A stretch of 64,000 nt of DNA from Gemmatimonadota bacterium (GTDB taxonomy: Bacteria > Latescibacterota > UBA2968 > GCA-2709665), in assembly GCA_028877215.1 (NCBI GenBank), contig JAPPFJ010000014.1, forward strand, positions 62,001 to 126,000, given 5' to 3'. Under the pieces are notes generated by a model. It saw only the letters and a program-made list of their open reading frames with translations, made no database searches and was not told where the DNA came from. The translations under genes and the position numbers were made by a program. This document shows, in pieces, positions 36,075 through 45,092 of the stretch (position 1 is its first letter; each line of letters starts with the position of its first letter).

Positions 36075-36485
36075 ATGGAACGAGAGCCCATTTGGAGCGT
36101 AAGTGACCGCGCTCTCTTTGGGGCGTTGAATCTGTTCATTTTCCTGTTCACACTGACAGATCGATATAGACCGCCTGAAAAAGATCTGGTCGAGAATCTG
36201 TATGAGGCGGGTATATTCTCCGTTACGCTATCCTTTCTCATCATAGAAGGAGTCGACTTCATGGGCGCAATGATGAAGCTTGCCGATAAGTGGATCGCGG
36301 AGAGCGAGGCCAAAACGAGAGCAAGAGCAATAAAGGATCTAAGGGAATTGGAAGCTTCCAGCAGAAGACGCGAAGAAAAAATGAGCGCGCTCATGGAGGA
36401 GTTGGAGAAGTATCAAAAGGAAGAAAGAGCCCGAAGGGAGAAGATAGCCGAAATGCTGCAAGACGCGGAAGGCGGACAGAAGTGA
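36075..36485 (+). CDS. Small membrane and coiled-coil protein of AT-rich region
   Basis: 136 residues from ATG 36075. Two hydrophobic stretches (FGALNLFIFLFTL and IFSVTLSFLIIEGVDFMG) precede a long charged coiled coil (residues 75-130, EELEKYQKEERARREKIAEM). Codon use and the flanking 265 bases (35810-36074) are more AT-rich than the rest of the window, so it may be acquired DNA. No family or partner recognised. Confidence 0.6.
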   Translation: MEREPIWSVSDRALFGALNLFIFLFTLTDRYRPPEKDLVENLYEAGIFSVTLSFLIIEGVDFMGAMMKLADKWIAESEAKTRARAIKDLRELEASSRRREEKMSALMEELEKYQKEERARREKIAEMLQDAEGGQK

Positions 36486-36802
36486 GACGTCCTCCGCAAT
36501 CATCGTTTTTGCCCATCGATGTCTCGGTCGTTTGATCCCTTCAAAGCTGAGGCAACGATTTTTTTAACGCCAAATGTAGTTTCTTTATCCGCTGGCGGCA
36601 AGAGAGCCACCAGACCTTAAACATTCCTTCCTCCGCCTGCCCGCGAAAATTCCCTTTCCGTTTGTCTTGCCACCACCCATCCGCTATATTTAGTTCGAGT
36701 TGCAGACCAGTTCCCACGTCTCTACTCGTACCCGGCGGCTGGTGCGAGACGGGATGAATCGTCGGGAGAACGGTGAGTTTTTTCAGGACAGGATACGATG
36801 AT
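36486..36802. other. Intergenic stretch without recognised feature
   Basis: 317 bases between the coiled-coil gene and the aminotransferase gene; AT-rich at first, no repeat, RNA or conserved motif seen. Confidence 0.5.
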
Positions 36803-37717
36803 ATGAAGGAACCGATCGTCTATCTCAACGGAAATTTCGTGCCTGCCTCTCAGGCCGCAATCAGGATTTACGACCTGGGCATCATTCTGGGCGCCACGCT
36901 CACCGAAATGACCCGTACGTTCGCTCACGCGCCGTTTCGGCTGGACGATCACCTGGACCGGCTCTACCGATCGTGCAAATACGCCGGGATTCAACCGCCG
37001 CTGTCGCGGAACGAGATGCGGGAGAAAACCCTCGAACTCATACGGGCGAACCGTGAATTGATTGAACCCGGGGCCGATCTTGGCGTCGTACATTTCATCA
37101 CGCCAGGAGAAAACGAAATCTACGCCGGCAGCGCCGCGGGTAGCGTACGCATGACGCCGACCGTCTGCATTCACTCTTTTCCGCTGCCCTTTCGCGTCTG
37201 GCGTCACCTCTTCGAGCCGGGTGCGCACTGTGTCACGCCCGCCCTGCGCCACATCCCGCCCCAATGCCTGGATCCCAAATCCAAGAACCGGTCCCGGCTG
37301 CACTGGTGGCTGGCCGACCAGCAGACCCACGCGGTCGACCCCGAAGCGATTACGCTTCTTCTTGACCTGGACGGTAACGTCACGGAATGCGCGGGTTCCA
37401 ACTTCGTCGTCGTTGAGGACCGCACCGTCTACTCCCCGACCACGCGCAACATACTCCAGGGCGTCAGCCTTCTTACCGTCAGGGAACTTGCCGCCGAGCG
37501 CGGTCTCGACTGGATTGAAAAAGACATTCAGCCATATGACGTCGCCAACGCCGACGAAGCGTGGCTGACTACGACGCCATATTGCATCGCCCCCTGTACC
37601 AGGTTCAACAACATACCGGTCGGAAGCGGTAAGCCCGGTCGGCTATTTAAGGAGCTGCTGACGGCGTGGAGCAGCCGCGTGGGGCTGGATATTGAGAAAC
37701 AGGTCCTCGGCGATTGA
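36803..37717 (+). CDS. Class IV PLP aminotransferase
   Basis: 304 residues from ATG 36803, AGGATA before it. The fold is that of branched-chain aminotransferase and 4-amino-4-deoxychorismate lyase: IVYLNGNFVPASQAAIRIYD, then the lysine region PQCLDPKSKNRSRLHWWLAD and NVTECAGSNFVVVEDRTVYSP. A Lys follows PKSKNR. The substrate (branched-chain amino acid, D-amino acid or aminodeoxychorismate) is not determined. The MmgE/PrpD gene begins 20 bases later. Confidence 0.88.
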   Translation: MKEPIVYLNGNFVPASQAAIRIYDLGIILGATLTEMTRTFAHAPFRLDDHLDRLYRSCKYAGIQPPLSRNEMREKTLELIRANRELIEPGADLGVVHFITPGENEIYAGSAAGSVRMTPTVCIHSFPLPFRVWRHLFEPGAHCVTPALRHIPPQCLDPKSKNRSRLHWWLADQQTHAVDPEAITLLLDLDGNVTECAGSNFVVVEDRTVYSPTTRNILQGVSLLTVRELAAERGLDWIEKDIQPYDVANADEAWLTTTPYCIAPCTRFNNIPVGSGKPGRLFKELLTAWSSRVGLDIEKQVLGD

Positions 37718-37737
37718 AGCGAGCAGCCCAGATCGAT

Positions 37738-39066
37738 ATGGCAACGGTCGATATCAGCGGATTCATCGCGAACACCCGATACGGCGATCTTCCGCAAGCC
37801 GTACGGACGCAATTGAGCAAGAACCTCCTGGATCTCTTCGCCGCAACCATTGCAGGCCTGGCCACGCCCGCGGCGAATATTGTGGCGGACTACGCCGCAA
37901 CCGCATTCCCGGGTAACGACGCCACGATCGCCGGAAGAGGAAGGATTGGCAGCGCCCCGGGCGCCGCCCTCGCAAACGCCTGCGCAGCGAACGCGCTGGA
38001 CGTCGACGACGGGTTCCGTCAGGCGAAGGGTCACCCGGGCGCGGTCGTCATCCCCGCTGCGCTTGCGGCGGCGGAGGCTGAAGGCGCTTCGGGCGCGGAT
38101 TTTCTCGCGGCGATGGTCGTGGGTTACGAAGTCGGGATGCGCGCCGGCACGATCTGGCATGCCCATCCCCACAGAGGGCCCAGTTATCATGGTTCCGGAT
38201 CATGGGGGAGCCTCGGCGCCGCGGCTGCATGCGCACGATTGGCCGGACTCGGACCCCGGGAGGCGGGACACGCGCTCGCCATCGCCGAATACCACGCACC
38301 CCTCGCGCCCATAATGGATTGCGTGCGCCGCCCGGCCATGGTCAAAGACGGTATCCACTGGGGCGCGTTTGTGGGCGTCGTCGCCGCTCAGCTTGCGGCC
38401 CGCGAATTCACGGGCATGCCCGCGACACTATATGCGGTCGAGTACCATTCAACGATGCAGACCCTGGGTACTGACTGGTGGATAGAACGGATCTACTACA
38501 AATTCCATCCGTGCTGCCGGTGGGCCCAACCCGCCATCGCTGGCGCGTTGGAGCTGCGCAGCACCCGCAATCTGAGACGCCATGAAATCGTCTCGGTCAA
38601 AATCGAGACGTTCGAGGCGGCCACCCATCTGGGCACCCGCCGTCCGGCCAATACCGAAGAGGCGCAATACAGCCTGCCCTATCCGGTGGCCTGCGCCCTT
38701 GCACGCGGACGGGTCGGGGTGCCTGAAATAGCCGGCGACGGTCTGAATGACGAAGCGGTGCTCGCCCTCTCGGACCGCATTGAAATGTCGGTCGACCCCG
38801 CCATTGAAGCCCGCTTCCCCGAGGAAGCCCTGGCGCGGGTGACCGTCACCACCTCAGGCGGACGGACACACGTGACCGGACCGCTGCCCGCCCCGGGCGA
38901 TCCGGACAGCGGCATCACCTTTGACGATCTCGTCTCCAAAGCGCATCGTCTCGTCGATGGCGTCGCGGGAATGTCCCATACACGGCGTCTGGTCGAGACC
39001 GTGTCGTGCTGTGCAGATCTGAAAACGGTCGAACCGCTGGCCGAGTGCCTCGTCGGATTCGGATAG
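37738..39066 (+). CDS. MmgE/PrpD family protein
   Basis: 442 residues from ATG 37738; a TTG at 37714 overlapping the previous stop is the alternative. Signature regions: ALANACAANALDVDDGFRQAKGHPGAVV and KDGIHWGAFVGVVAAQLAARE. Members include 2-methylcitrate dehydratase and cis-aconitate decarboxylase; the family is larger than either and no methylcitrate genes are nearby. Probably a dehydratase or decarboxylase of a small organic acid. Probably in one transcript with the aminotransferase and mnmA (4-base gap). Confidence 0.88.
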   Translation: MATVDISGFIANTRYGDLPQAVRTQLSKNLLDLFAATIAGLATPAANIVADYAATAFPGNDATIAGRGRIGSAPGAALANACAANALDVDDGFRQAKGHPGAVVIPAALAAAEAEGASGADFLAAMVVGYEVGMRAGTIWHAHPHRGPSYHGSGSWGSLGAAAACARLAGLGPREAGHALAIAEYHAPLAPIMDCVRRPAMVKDGIHWGAFVGVVAAQLAAREFTGMPATLYAVEYHSTMQTLGTDWWIERIYYKFHPCCRWAQPAIAGALELRSTRNLRRHEIVSVKIETFEAATHLGTRRPANTEEAQYSLPYPVACALARGRVGVPEIAGDGLNDEAVLALSDRIEMSVDPAIEARFPEEALARVTVTTSGGRTHVTGPLPAPGDPDSGITFDDLVSKAHRLVDGVAGMSHTRRLVETVSCCADLKTVEPLAECLVGFG

Positions 39067-39070
39067 ATCC

Positions 39071-40123
39071 ATGAAAATCGCCCTTCTGCTCTCCGGTGGC
39101 GTTGACAGTTCCGTGGCGCTCAATCTGCTATGCATCGAGGGACGCCACGACGTCACCGCCTTCTATCTCAAAGTCTGGCTGGAAGACGAACTTGCCTTCC
39201 TGGGCGAATGCCCGTGGGAGGAAGACCTCAAGTACGCGCGCGCCGTCTGCGAACAGGCCGGTGTACCGCTTCGCATCGTCCCGCTACAGGCCGAATACCT
39301 GGACCGGGTGGTCTCGCGCGCCGTGTCCGAGCTCAGGGCCGGACGTACTCCCAGCCCGGACATTGTCTGCAACCGGCAGATCAAATTCGGCGAGTTCGCG
39401 GCCCGAATCGACGGCAGCTTCCACAAACTCGCATCCGGGCACTATGCACAGATCGAAGAAGTCAATGGCACCTGTTACCTGAAGCGAGCGCCGGACCCCG
39501 TCAAGGACCAGACTTACTTTCTTTCCGGACTCAGCCAGACGCAGCTTAAACGCGCGCGTTTCCCGGTCGGACACCTTACCAAACAGCAGGTCAGGAAATA
39601 CGCAAGGGATTTCGATCTGCCGAACCGGGACCGCAAAGACAGCCAGGGCATCTGTTTTCTGGGCAAGATCAGCTACCCCGACTTTGTCAGGGCGCACCTG
39701 GGAGAAAGGCCAGGGGACATCGTCGACGTGGAAACCGGCGCCCGGCTCGGCCGCCACCGCGGCTACTGGTTCTACACCATCGGACAGCGCGAAGGGCTGG
39801 GCCTTGCCGCCGGACCCTGGTACGTGGTCCGGAAAGACACCCTGGACAACATCATCCATGTCTCCCATAGAAAATACCGCCCCAATCGGGCGTTGAGCCG
39901 CTTCACGGTTTCGAGTCCGCACTGGATCTCAGGGGTACCCGACCTGCACGACCTTCATGTCAAAATCCGGCACGGCCCCCGTCTCGTCCCGTGCCGCATC
40001 GAGTCCGGCGGCAAAACCGGACTGAACGTCCAAATGGCGGAAGCGGACCCCGGCGTGGCCCCGGGACAGTCGGCCGTCTTCTACGATGGCGATATCTGTC
40101 TGGGGGGTGGTGTCATCGCGTAG
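39071..40123 (+). CDS. mnmA: tRNA-specific 2-thiouridylase
   Basis: 350 residues. PP-loop LLSGGVDSSVAL, catalytic Cys in DIVCNRQIKFG and second Cys in SQGICFLGK, then FYTIGQREGLGLAAGPWYVV. It thiolates U34 of tRNA Lys, Glu and Gln. Starts 4 bases after MmgE/PrpD. A hairpin lies 68 bases after its stop. Confidence 0.95.
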   Translation: MKIALLLSGGVDSSVALNLLCIEGRHDVTAFYLKVWLEDELAFLGECPWEEDLKYARAVCEQAGVPLRIVPLQAEYLDRVVSRAVSELRAGRTPSPDIVCNRQIKFGEFAARIDGSFHKLASGHYAQIEEVNGTCYLKRAPDPVKDQTYFLSGLSQTQLKRARFPVGHLTKQQVRKYARDFDLPNRDRKDSQGICFLGKISYPDFVRAHLGERPGDIVDVETGARLGRHRGYWFYTIGQREGLGLAAGPWYVVRKDTLDNIIHVSHRKYRPNRALSRFTVSSPHWISGVPDLHDLHVKIRHGPRLVPCRIESGGKTGLNVQMAEADPGVAPGQSAVFYDGDICLGGGVIA

Positions 40124-40190
40124 GCGCAATTGATCACGCATTGTTGCCGTTTTCAAGAGCTGAATCCGTAAACGAACCCTCACGAAAAAA

Positions 40191-40223
40191 GGAACAGGGG
40201 CGAGGTTTTCTCGCCCCTGTTCC
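40191..40223 (-). terminator. Strong hairpin with T run on the minus strand
   Basis: GGAACAGGGGCGAG and CTCGCCCCTGTTCC form a perfect 14-bp stem with a GTTTT loop. Six A precede it (40185-40190), so read on the minus strand it is followed by TTTTTT, a canonical terminator. It could stop transcripts from aroB reading through the cupin gene. On the plus strand it lies 19 bases before the cupin ATG and may hinder entry. Confidence 0.6.
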
Positions 40224-40242
40224 GCAGGGTCTTCCCATTGCC

Positions 40243-40746
40243 ATGAACCGGAACGCCGACTACTGGATCTCAGAGTTGAATCTCAGAGCGCACCCGGAAG
40301 GCGGCTACTATCGGGAAATATACCGCTCCTGCGAGACCATCCAGGCGAGGGCTCTTCCAAAGCGGTTCGGCGGTCCCAGAACATTCTCAACCGCGATCTA
40401 CTACCTGCTCGAAGGCAATGACTATTCCGCCCTTCACCGCATCAGGTCCGACGAGATCTGGCACTTCTATGCCGGATCTCCCATCACCATCCATACGATC
40501 GATCAAAGCGGCGTATACGACCGCATACTGCTTGGCGATAACCCCGAAAACGATGAATCCCTGACGGCGGTCGTCAACGCCGGCTGCTGGTACGGCGCAA
40601 CGCTGAATGAGCCCCATTCATTCGCCCTGATGGGCGGCACCGTCGCTCCCGGTTTTGAATTCGAAGACTTTGAGCTGGCGGATCCCGCAGACCTTTTACA
40701 GAGCTTTCCCGAAAACCGTTCCGTTATCGAACGGTTGACCCGCTGA
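40243..40746 (+). CDS. DUF985/cupin-5 family protein
   Basis: 167 residues from ATG 40243. Cupin motifs: LRAHPEGGYYREIYRS near the start, STAIYYLLEGNDYSALHRIRSDEIWHFYAGSPI, and GATLNEPHSFALMGGTVAPGFEFEDFEL, which is the family signature. Probable metal or sugar-ligand binding beta-barrel protein of unknown function. It sits between mnmA and the convergent aroB. Confidence 0.85.
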   Translation: MNRNADYWISELNLRAHPEGGYYREIYRSCETIQARALPKRFGGPRTFSTAIYYLLEGNDYSALHRIRSDEIWHFYAGSPITIHTIDQSGVYDRILLGDNPENDESLTAVVNAGCWYGATLNEPHSFALMGGTVAPGFEFEDFELADPADLLQSFPENRSVIERLTR

Positions 40747-40774
40747 AGCCGAACGTCGCCCGGCCGCGAATGCT

Positions 40775-41884
40775 TCAATCCGGTTCGGGTGAGCACTTCT
40801 GCATATACCGGATACCCTCCTCGATCTCCTGCTTCTTTACGGTGTCGCACGACACCGCCCGGCCGATCGCCTCCGGAAGAATAAACCGGATCACGCCATC
40901 CCGCGCTTTCTTGTCGCTCGCCATACGCCCGATCAGTTTTTCCGGTTCAAGCGCGCGGGCCCCAGACGGGATCCCGAGTCTTTCGATCAGTGCGTTCTGG
41001 CGTTGCAGTTCGGCCGGATTCCAGATCCCCTTGATGACGCCGATTCTGCCCGCGGCCAGCATGCCGAGCATAACCGCCTCTCCGTGTTTGTAAACGGTGT
41101 AATCCGTCACCGCCTCTATGGCGTGTCCCACCGTGTGGCCGTAGTTCAGGATTTCCCTCAATCCCGCCTCGTTCTCATCCGCCGCCACCACGTCCGACTT
41201 TATTCGGCAGTTTCGTGCAATCAGACCAACCAGCTGTTGGGGTTCAATTGCCAGATCCGCTACTTTCTCAATCTTGCTCTCGAGAAATTGCACGAGCCCT
41301 TCGTCGCGGATCAATCCGTGTTTGATCACCTCGGCCATGCCGGCAACCACCTCCCGCCTGGGCAGGGTCATCAGCGTTTCGGTGTCAATATAAACTAGCT
41401 TCGGCTGATAAAATGCCCCGATCATATTCTTGCCGAACGGGTGATCGACCCCGGTCTTGCCGCCCACGCTGGCGTCGACCTGCGCCTCCAGGGTGGTCGG
41501 GACCTGCACGAAATCGATACCTCGCAGGTAGGTGGCCGCCACAAATCCGGCCGTATCGCCCACGACACCGCCCCCCAGCGCGACGATGCAGCTGCGCCGG
41601 TCCAGGCCCGCCCGTATCAGTTCGCCATAGATCCGGCCCGCTGTCTCCAGCGTCTTGAATTCCTCTCCATCCGGGATCTCAACCACCGTTGACGACACAC
41701 CCTGCGCCTCGAGACCGGCCCTGACCGGATCCAGGTAGAGCGACGCAACCGTCGGATTGGTCACGATCGCCGCAACCGAACCCAGTTCCTTCGCCGCGTA
41801 CGCCCTGCCGAAATCGGACAGGATCCCGTATCCGATCATGATCGGATAACTGCGGCTGCCCAGATCGACCCGAACGGTTTCCAT
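40775..41884 (-). CDS. aroB: 3-dehydroquinate synthase
   Basis: 369 residues. Family motifs: LGGGVVGDTAGFVAATYLRG, TTLEAQVDASVGGKTGVDHP, MAEVIKHG with a zinc Glu, and LNYGHTVGHAIE with zinc His; active-site residues look normal. It cyclises DAHP, second step of the shikimate pathway. Last gene of the minus-strand aromatic cluster, 49 bases downstream of aroK. Stop precedes the strong 40191 hairpin by over 500 bases. Confidence 0.96.
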   Translation of the reverse strand: METVRVDLGSRSYPIMIGYGILSDFGRAYAAKELGSVAAIVTNPTVASLYLDPVRAGLEAQGVSSTVVEIPDGEEFKTLETAGRIYGELIRAGLDRRSCIVALGGGVVGDTAGFVAATYLRGIDFVQVPTTLEAQVDASVGGKTGVDHPFGKNMIGAFYQPKLVYIDTETLMTLPRREVVAGMAEVIKHGLIRDEGLVQFLESKIEKVADLAIEPQQLVGLIARNCRIKSDVVAADENEAGLREILNYGHTVGHAIEAVTDYTVYKHGEAVMLGMLAAGRIGVIKGIWNPAELQRQNALIERLGIPSGARALEPEKLIGRMASDKKARDGVIRFILPEAIGRAVSCDTVKKQEIEEGIRYMQKCSPEPD

Positions 41885-41933
41885 ACGCCTCAGTACGCCT
41901 TTCGATAATTAGGACACCGGCCTTCAAACGCCC

Positions 41934-42497
41934 TTATTTCAATACAACGCCTTTCAAGGCCGTTACTGCCAGTTGAACGGTCTCGTCGGGCGTGCGGTAC
42001 TCGGTTGACTCCACGAATGCGTCCGCCCGGTCGTAAAACGGCGCCCGGTCGGCAAGCATCGACCGGATCTTCGCCATCCGGTCTTCGTCGTTCAATCCGG
42101 CCATCAGCGGCCGTTCCCCGTCTGTCCTGCGCAGGCGCGTGAAGATCGTCTCCGCCGATGCCCGAAGACACAGGCAGACGCCGGATTCGCGAATCGTGTC
42201 CCAGTTGTCCTCCTGTGTCACGGCGCCGCCACCCAGCGCAATCACAGCATCTGCCATTCCCGCCGCCCGCTTCACGCAACCGCGTTCGATACGACGGAAC
42301 GCGGTTTTGCCGTCTTCCGCGAAGATCCGGCGGATCGACTTCCCGGCGGTCTCCACGATCAATTCGTCCGTATCCACAAATATCCTCTCCAGACGCCGCG
42401 CGAGAAGTGCGCCGATCTTGCTCTTTCCCGTTGCCATGAAACCGGCCAGAAAAATCTGTCTGCCCTGCAGCGGAGAAGCATGCCCGGTCCGGCTCAC
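41934..42497 (-). CDS. aroK: Shikimate kinase
   Basis: 187 residues from GTG 42497, which overlaps the argS stop (GTGA). P-loop AGFMATGKSKIG, then FVDTDELIVETAGKSIRRIF with the shikimate-binding Asp, an Arg-rich FRRIERG segment and VIALGGGAVT. Phosphorylates shikimate at position 3. In the aromatic operon between argS and aroB. Confidence 0.94.
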   Translation of the reverse strand: MSRTGHASPLQGRQIFLAGFMATGKSKIGALLARRLERIFVDTDELIVETAGKSIRRIFAEDGKTAFRRIERGCVKRAAGMADAVIALGGGAVTQEDNWDTIRESGVCLCLRASAETIFTRLRRTDGERPLMAGLNDEDRMAKIRSMLADRAPFYDRADAFVESTEYRTPDETVQLAVTALKGVVLK

Positions 42498-44197
42498 ATT
42501 TCCTCCGGCGCCTTCAGGCCAAGCAGATGGAGTCCGGTAGCCAACACGGCGGAAATCGAATAAACGAGCGCGATACGTGCGCGGGTGAGCGACACGTCGT
42601 CCGAAATGACCCGGTGGGCGTTGTAAAACCGGTTCGCCTCGGTGCAGAGTTCGATCAGGAATCCGGCAATCAGAGACGGCTCACAGGTTTCGGCCGCGTT
42701 CCGGATTCGCTCGGGAAACCGTTCCATGCACTTGACCACGGCCACGGTCTCGGGTTCGGTCAACAGAGAAAGGTCCGCGTCTGACGGTGGCACCGCGCCT
42801 CCGTACCTGCGCAACACACTGCAATACCGGGCGTGGGTATATTGTACGTAGGGGCCGGTCTCACCGTTGAAATTCAGGATCTCATCCCAGTCGAACACCA
42901 CGTCCCGCGTCCGGCGGGAATCCAGGTCCGCATAGACGACCGCGCCGATGCCCACGTCCCGCGCGATCGTGTCCCTTTCGGGAAGATCCGGATTCTTGTC
43001 CTCCACAATGTCCCGTGTCAACTCAATGGCGCGGTTCAGCACGTCCTCCAGGAAAATTACGTTTCCCCTGCGGGTCGACATCCTTCCTTCCTTAAAGGAA
43101 ATAATGCCGAAAGGAACGTGTACGCAGTCTTTCGCCCATTCACAGCCCATCCGTTCCAGCACCTTGAAGAGCTGCCGGAAATGCAGGGACTGCCCTGCGT
43201 CGGTCGTATAAATCAACTTGTCGAAGACGTAGGTCTTCTTCCGGTAAATCGCCGCCGCCAGGTCCCGCGTGAGATAGACGCTGGTATCATGTCCGGTCTG
43301 GATGATGGCTGGCGGCATGTCATCGTCGTCCAGCATCACGACGAGGGCGCCCTCACTCTCCACGGCAAGCCCCCTGGCCTTCAGTTCGTCTATCACGGGT
43401 CCGACCTTGTCGTGGAAGAAACTCTCTCCTGTATATTCCGCAAACGTGACATCCAGCATTTCGTAGATCCGCTTGAAGTCCTTGACCGTCTCGTCTCTGA
43501 ACCAGTTCCATAGTCGAAGCGCTTCCGGGTCCCCCGCCTCCAGTTTCTTTGTCCAGTACTTTACGTCGTCTCCGAGAGACGGGTCCTTTTCCATCTCCGC
43601 ATTGTATTTTACGTAAAGATTGAAGAGCTCATAGGGCGGATTTTCACGAATCGCGTTATCGTCTCCCCAGCGCTTGTATGCGGCGATGCTCATCCCGTGC
43701 TTGGCGCCCCAGTCCCCGAGGTGGTTGATGCCGATCACGTTCCATCCCGTGGCCCTGTACAGCCTGCAGAGCGAATTTCCGATTGCAGTCGAACGGATGT
43801 GCGCGATCGTGAACGGTTTGGAGACATCCGGCGAGGAGAAGTCGATCACGACCGTCTTACCCGCGCCCACGTCGCTCTGACCGAATTCCCCACGCCTGGC
43901 GAGGATTTCCGAGAGTGTCTCCCGCACGAATTCGGTCTGGCTCACGTAAAAATTGAGATACGGGCCCTCAGCCCGCACCCGGGCAATGCGGCCGCCGGGC
44001 CGAATGCTCACCCCAAGATCCCGGGCGATCTGATTCGGCGCTTTACGCAGTGTTTTTGCAAACCTGAAGCACGGAAGCGCGTAATCCCCCATCTCGGGCT
44101 TTGGGGGGACCTCAACCAGCGACCGCACCTCATCATGCGGCATGTCAGTTTCCGCAGACACCTGCGATACGATTTCTTCAACAAAAGGATTGACCAT
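42494..44197 (-). CDS. argS: Arginyl-tRNA synthetase
   Basis: 567 residues. Class I motifs: SSPDVSKPFTIAHIRSTAIG (HIGH-like), HLGDWGAKHG and GRMSTRRGNVIFLEDV for the KMSK-like loop. The anticodon-binding domain ends LGLKAPEEM. It charges tRNA-Arg. Placed inside the aromatic cluster, between menG and aroK, with a 4-base overlap into aroK; repeat E lies upstream. Confidence 0.96.
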   Translation of the reverse strand: MVNPFVEEIVSQVSAETDMPHDEVRSLVEVPPKPEMGDYALPCFRFAKTLRKAPNQIARDLGVSIRPGGRIARVRAEGPYLNFYVSQTEFVRETLSEILARRGEFGQSDVGAGKTVVIDFSSPDVSKPFTIAHIRSTAIGNSLCRLYRATGWNVIGINHLGDWGAKHGMSIAAYKRWGDDNAIRENPPYELFNLYVKYNAEMEKDPSLGDDVKYWTKKLEAGDPEALRLWNWFRDETVKDFKRIYEMLDVTFAEYTGESFFHDKVGPVIDELKARGLAVESEGALVVMLDDDDMPPAIIQTGHDTSVYLTRDLAAAIYRKKTYVFDKLIYTTDAGQSLHFRQLFKVLERMGCEWAKDCVHVPFGIISFKEGRMSTRRGNVIFLEDVLNRAIELTRDIVEDKNPDLPERDTIARDVGIGAVVYADLDSRRTRDVVFDWDEILNFNGETGPYVQYTHARYCSVLRRYGGAVPPSDADLSLLTEPETVAVVKCMERFPERIRNAAETCEPSLIAGFLIELCTEANRFYNAHRVISDDVSLTRARIALVYSISAVLATGLHLLGLKAPEEM

Positions 44198-44240
44198 ATT
44201 TCAGGACCTCGCGCCCCCAAAAAGCTATCAGCCGTCAGCA

Positions 44241-44376
44241 AAAAGGCGGTTAGACGTAAGCCGGTATACGGGAGAGATTGCCTGCCTTGTCAGGGTTCTT
44301 CTCGTGCCGGAGGCAATGAGGAATAACATACCGGGCACGGACTTCATCTACCGTCTTGCGTCTCCCGTCTACCCGG
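44241..44376 (+). repeat. Repeat E, copy 2
   Basis: Core 44285-44337 is an inverted match of 21671-21723. Flanks are AAAGGCGGTTAGACG on the left and TCTACCGTCTTGCGTCTCC on the right, able to fold back. The right flank overlaps the last codons of the menG gene. Confidence 0.7.
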
Positions 44377-45090
44377 TTTTATCGCCAGGTAGAGCGTGGC
44401 GATGCCGAGGGTCAGCCGGCGTTCCACCGCATCCTGAAACCCCGCCTGCGTCAAACGCATTCGAAATGCTTCTCCCTCCGGAAATCCCATCACGGACTCA
44501 TAGAGATACCGGTACGCCAGAGGGTTCCGTGAAACTAGCCGACCGATTCCGGGAAGGATGTATTTGAAGTAAATGAGGTAAACCCTGCTCAACAGAAAGG
44601 CTCTGGGCCGGGAAAATTCCAGAACCGCCAGCCGGCCTCCCGGGCGCAGGACACGCAATACCTCGTGAAGGCCGCCGTTCAGGTCCGAAAAATTCCGTAC
44701 TCCGAAGCCAATGGTCACGGCGTGAAACCGCGCATCGGGAAACGGCAGCCGCTGTGCGTCTCCGCAAAGCAGAAACATGCGGCCGGCTCCCTTCTTCTGC
44801 TTCTTGTCTCCAAGCCGAAGCATCGGCAGGGAAAGGTCCGCTCCCACAACCCGCACCCTCGGGTCGCGCGCAGCGGCTTCGAGACCCAGATCGGCCGTTC
44901 CTGTCGCAAGGTCCAGGATCCACCAGCCCGCTTTCAATTCCAGCGCGTCGACTGTCCAGCGCCGCCAGAGAATATCCACGCCGGCGCTCAACAGGTGGTT
45001 CAGCAGATCGTACGTGCCGGCAATACCGTCGAACATCTGACGAACGAAGGTCCGCCTGGCATCGCGTTCCTGAGGGTCGGAACTCGCCAC
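44344..45090 (-). CDS. ubiE: Demethylmenaquinone/ubiquinone C-methyltransferase
   Basis: 248 residues from GTG 45090, two bases after the aroE stop. UbiE/MenG motifs: MFDGIAGTYDLLNHLLSAGVD, then WWILDLATGTADLGLEAAA for SAM, and GFGVRNFSDLNGGLHEVLRVL. Methylates the quinone ring; isolated from other quinone genes here. C-terminal GRRETQDGR is encoded within repeat E. Confidence 0.93.
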   Translation of the reverse strand: MASSDPQERDARRTFVRQMFDGIAGTYDLLNHLLSAGVDILWRRWTVDALELKAGWWILDLATGTADLGLEAAARDPRVRVVGADLSLPMLRLGDKKQKKGAGRMFLLCGDAQRLPFPDARFHAVTIGFGVRNFSDLNGGLHEVLRVLRPGGRLAVLEFSRPRAFLLSRVYLIYFKYILPGIGRLVSRNPLAYRYLYESVMGFPEGEAFRMRLTQAGFQDAVERRLTLGIATLYLAIKPGRRETQDGR

Positions 45091-45092
45091 CG

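Noticed and set aside
36075-36485. Recent horizontal transfer as a firm claim
   Set aside because: Only local AT enrichment is visible; no integrase, tRNA or flanking repeats.
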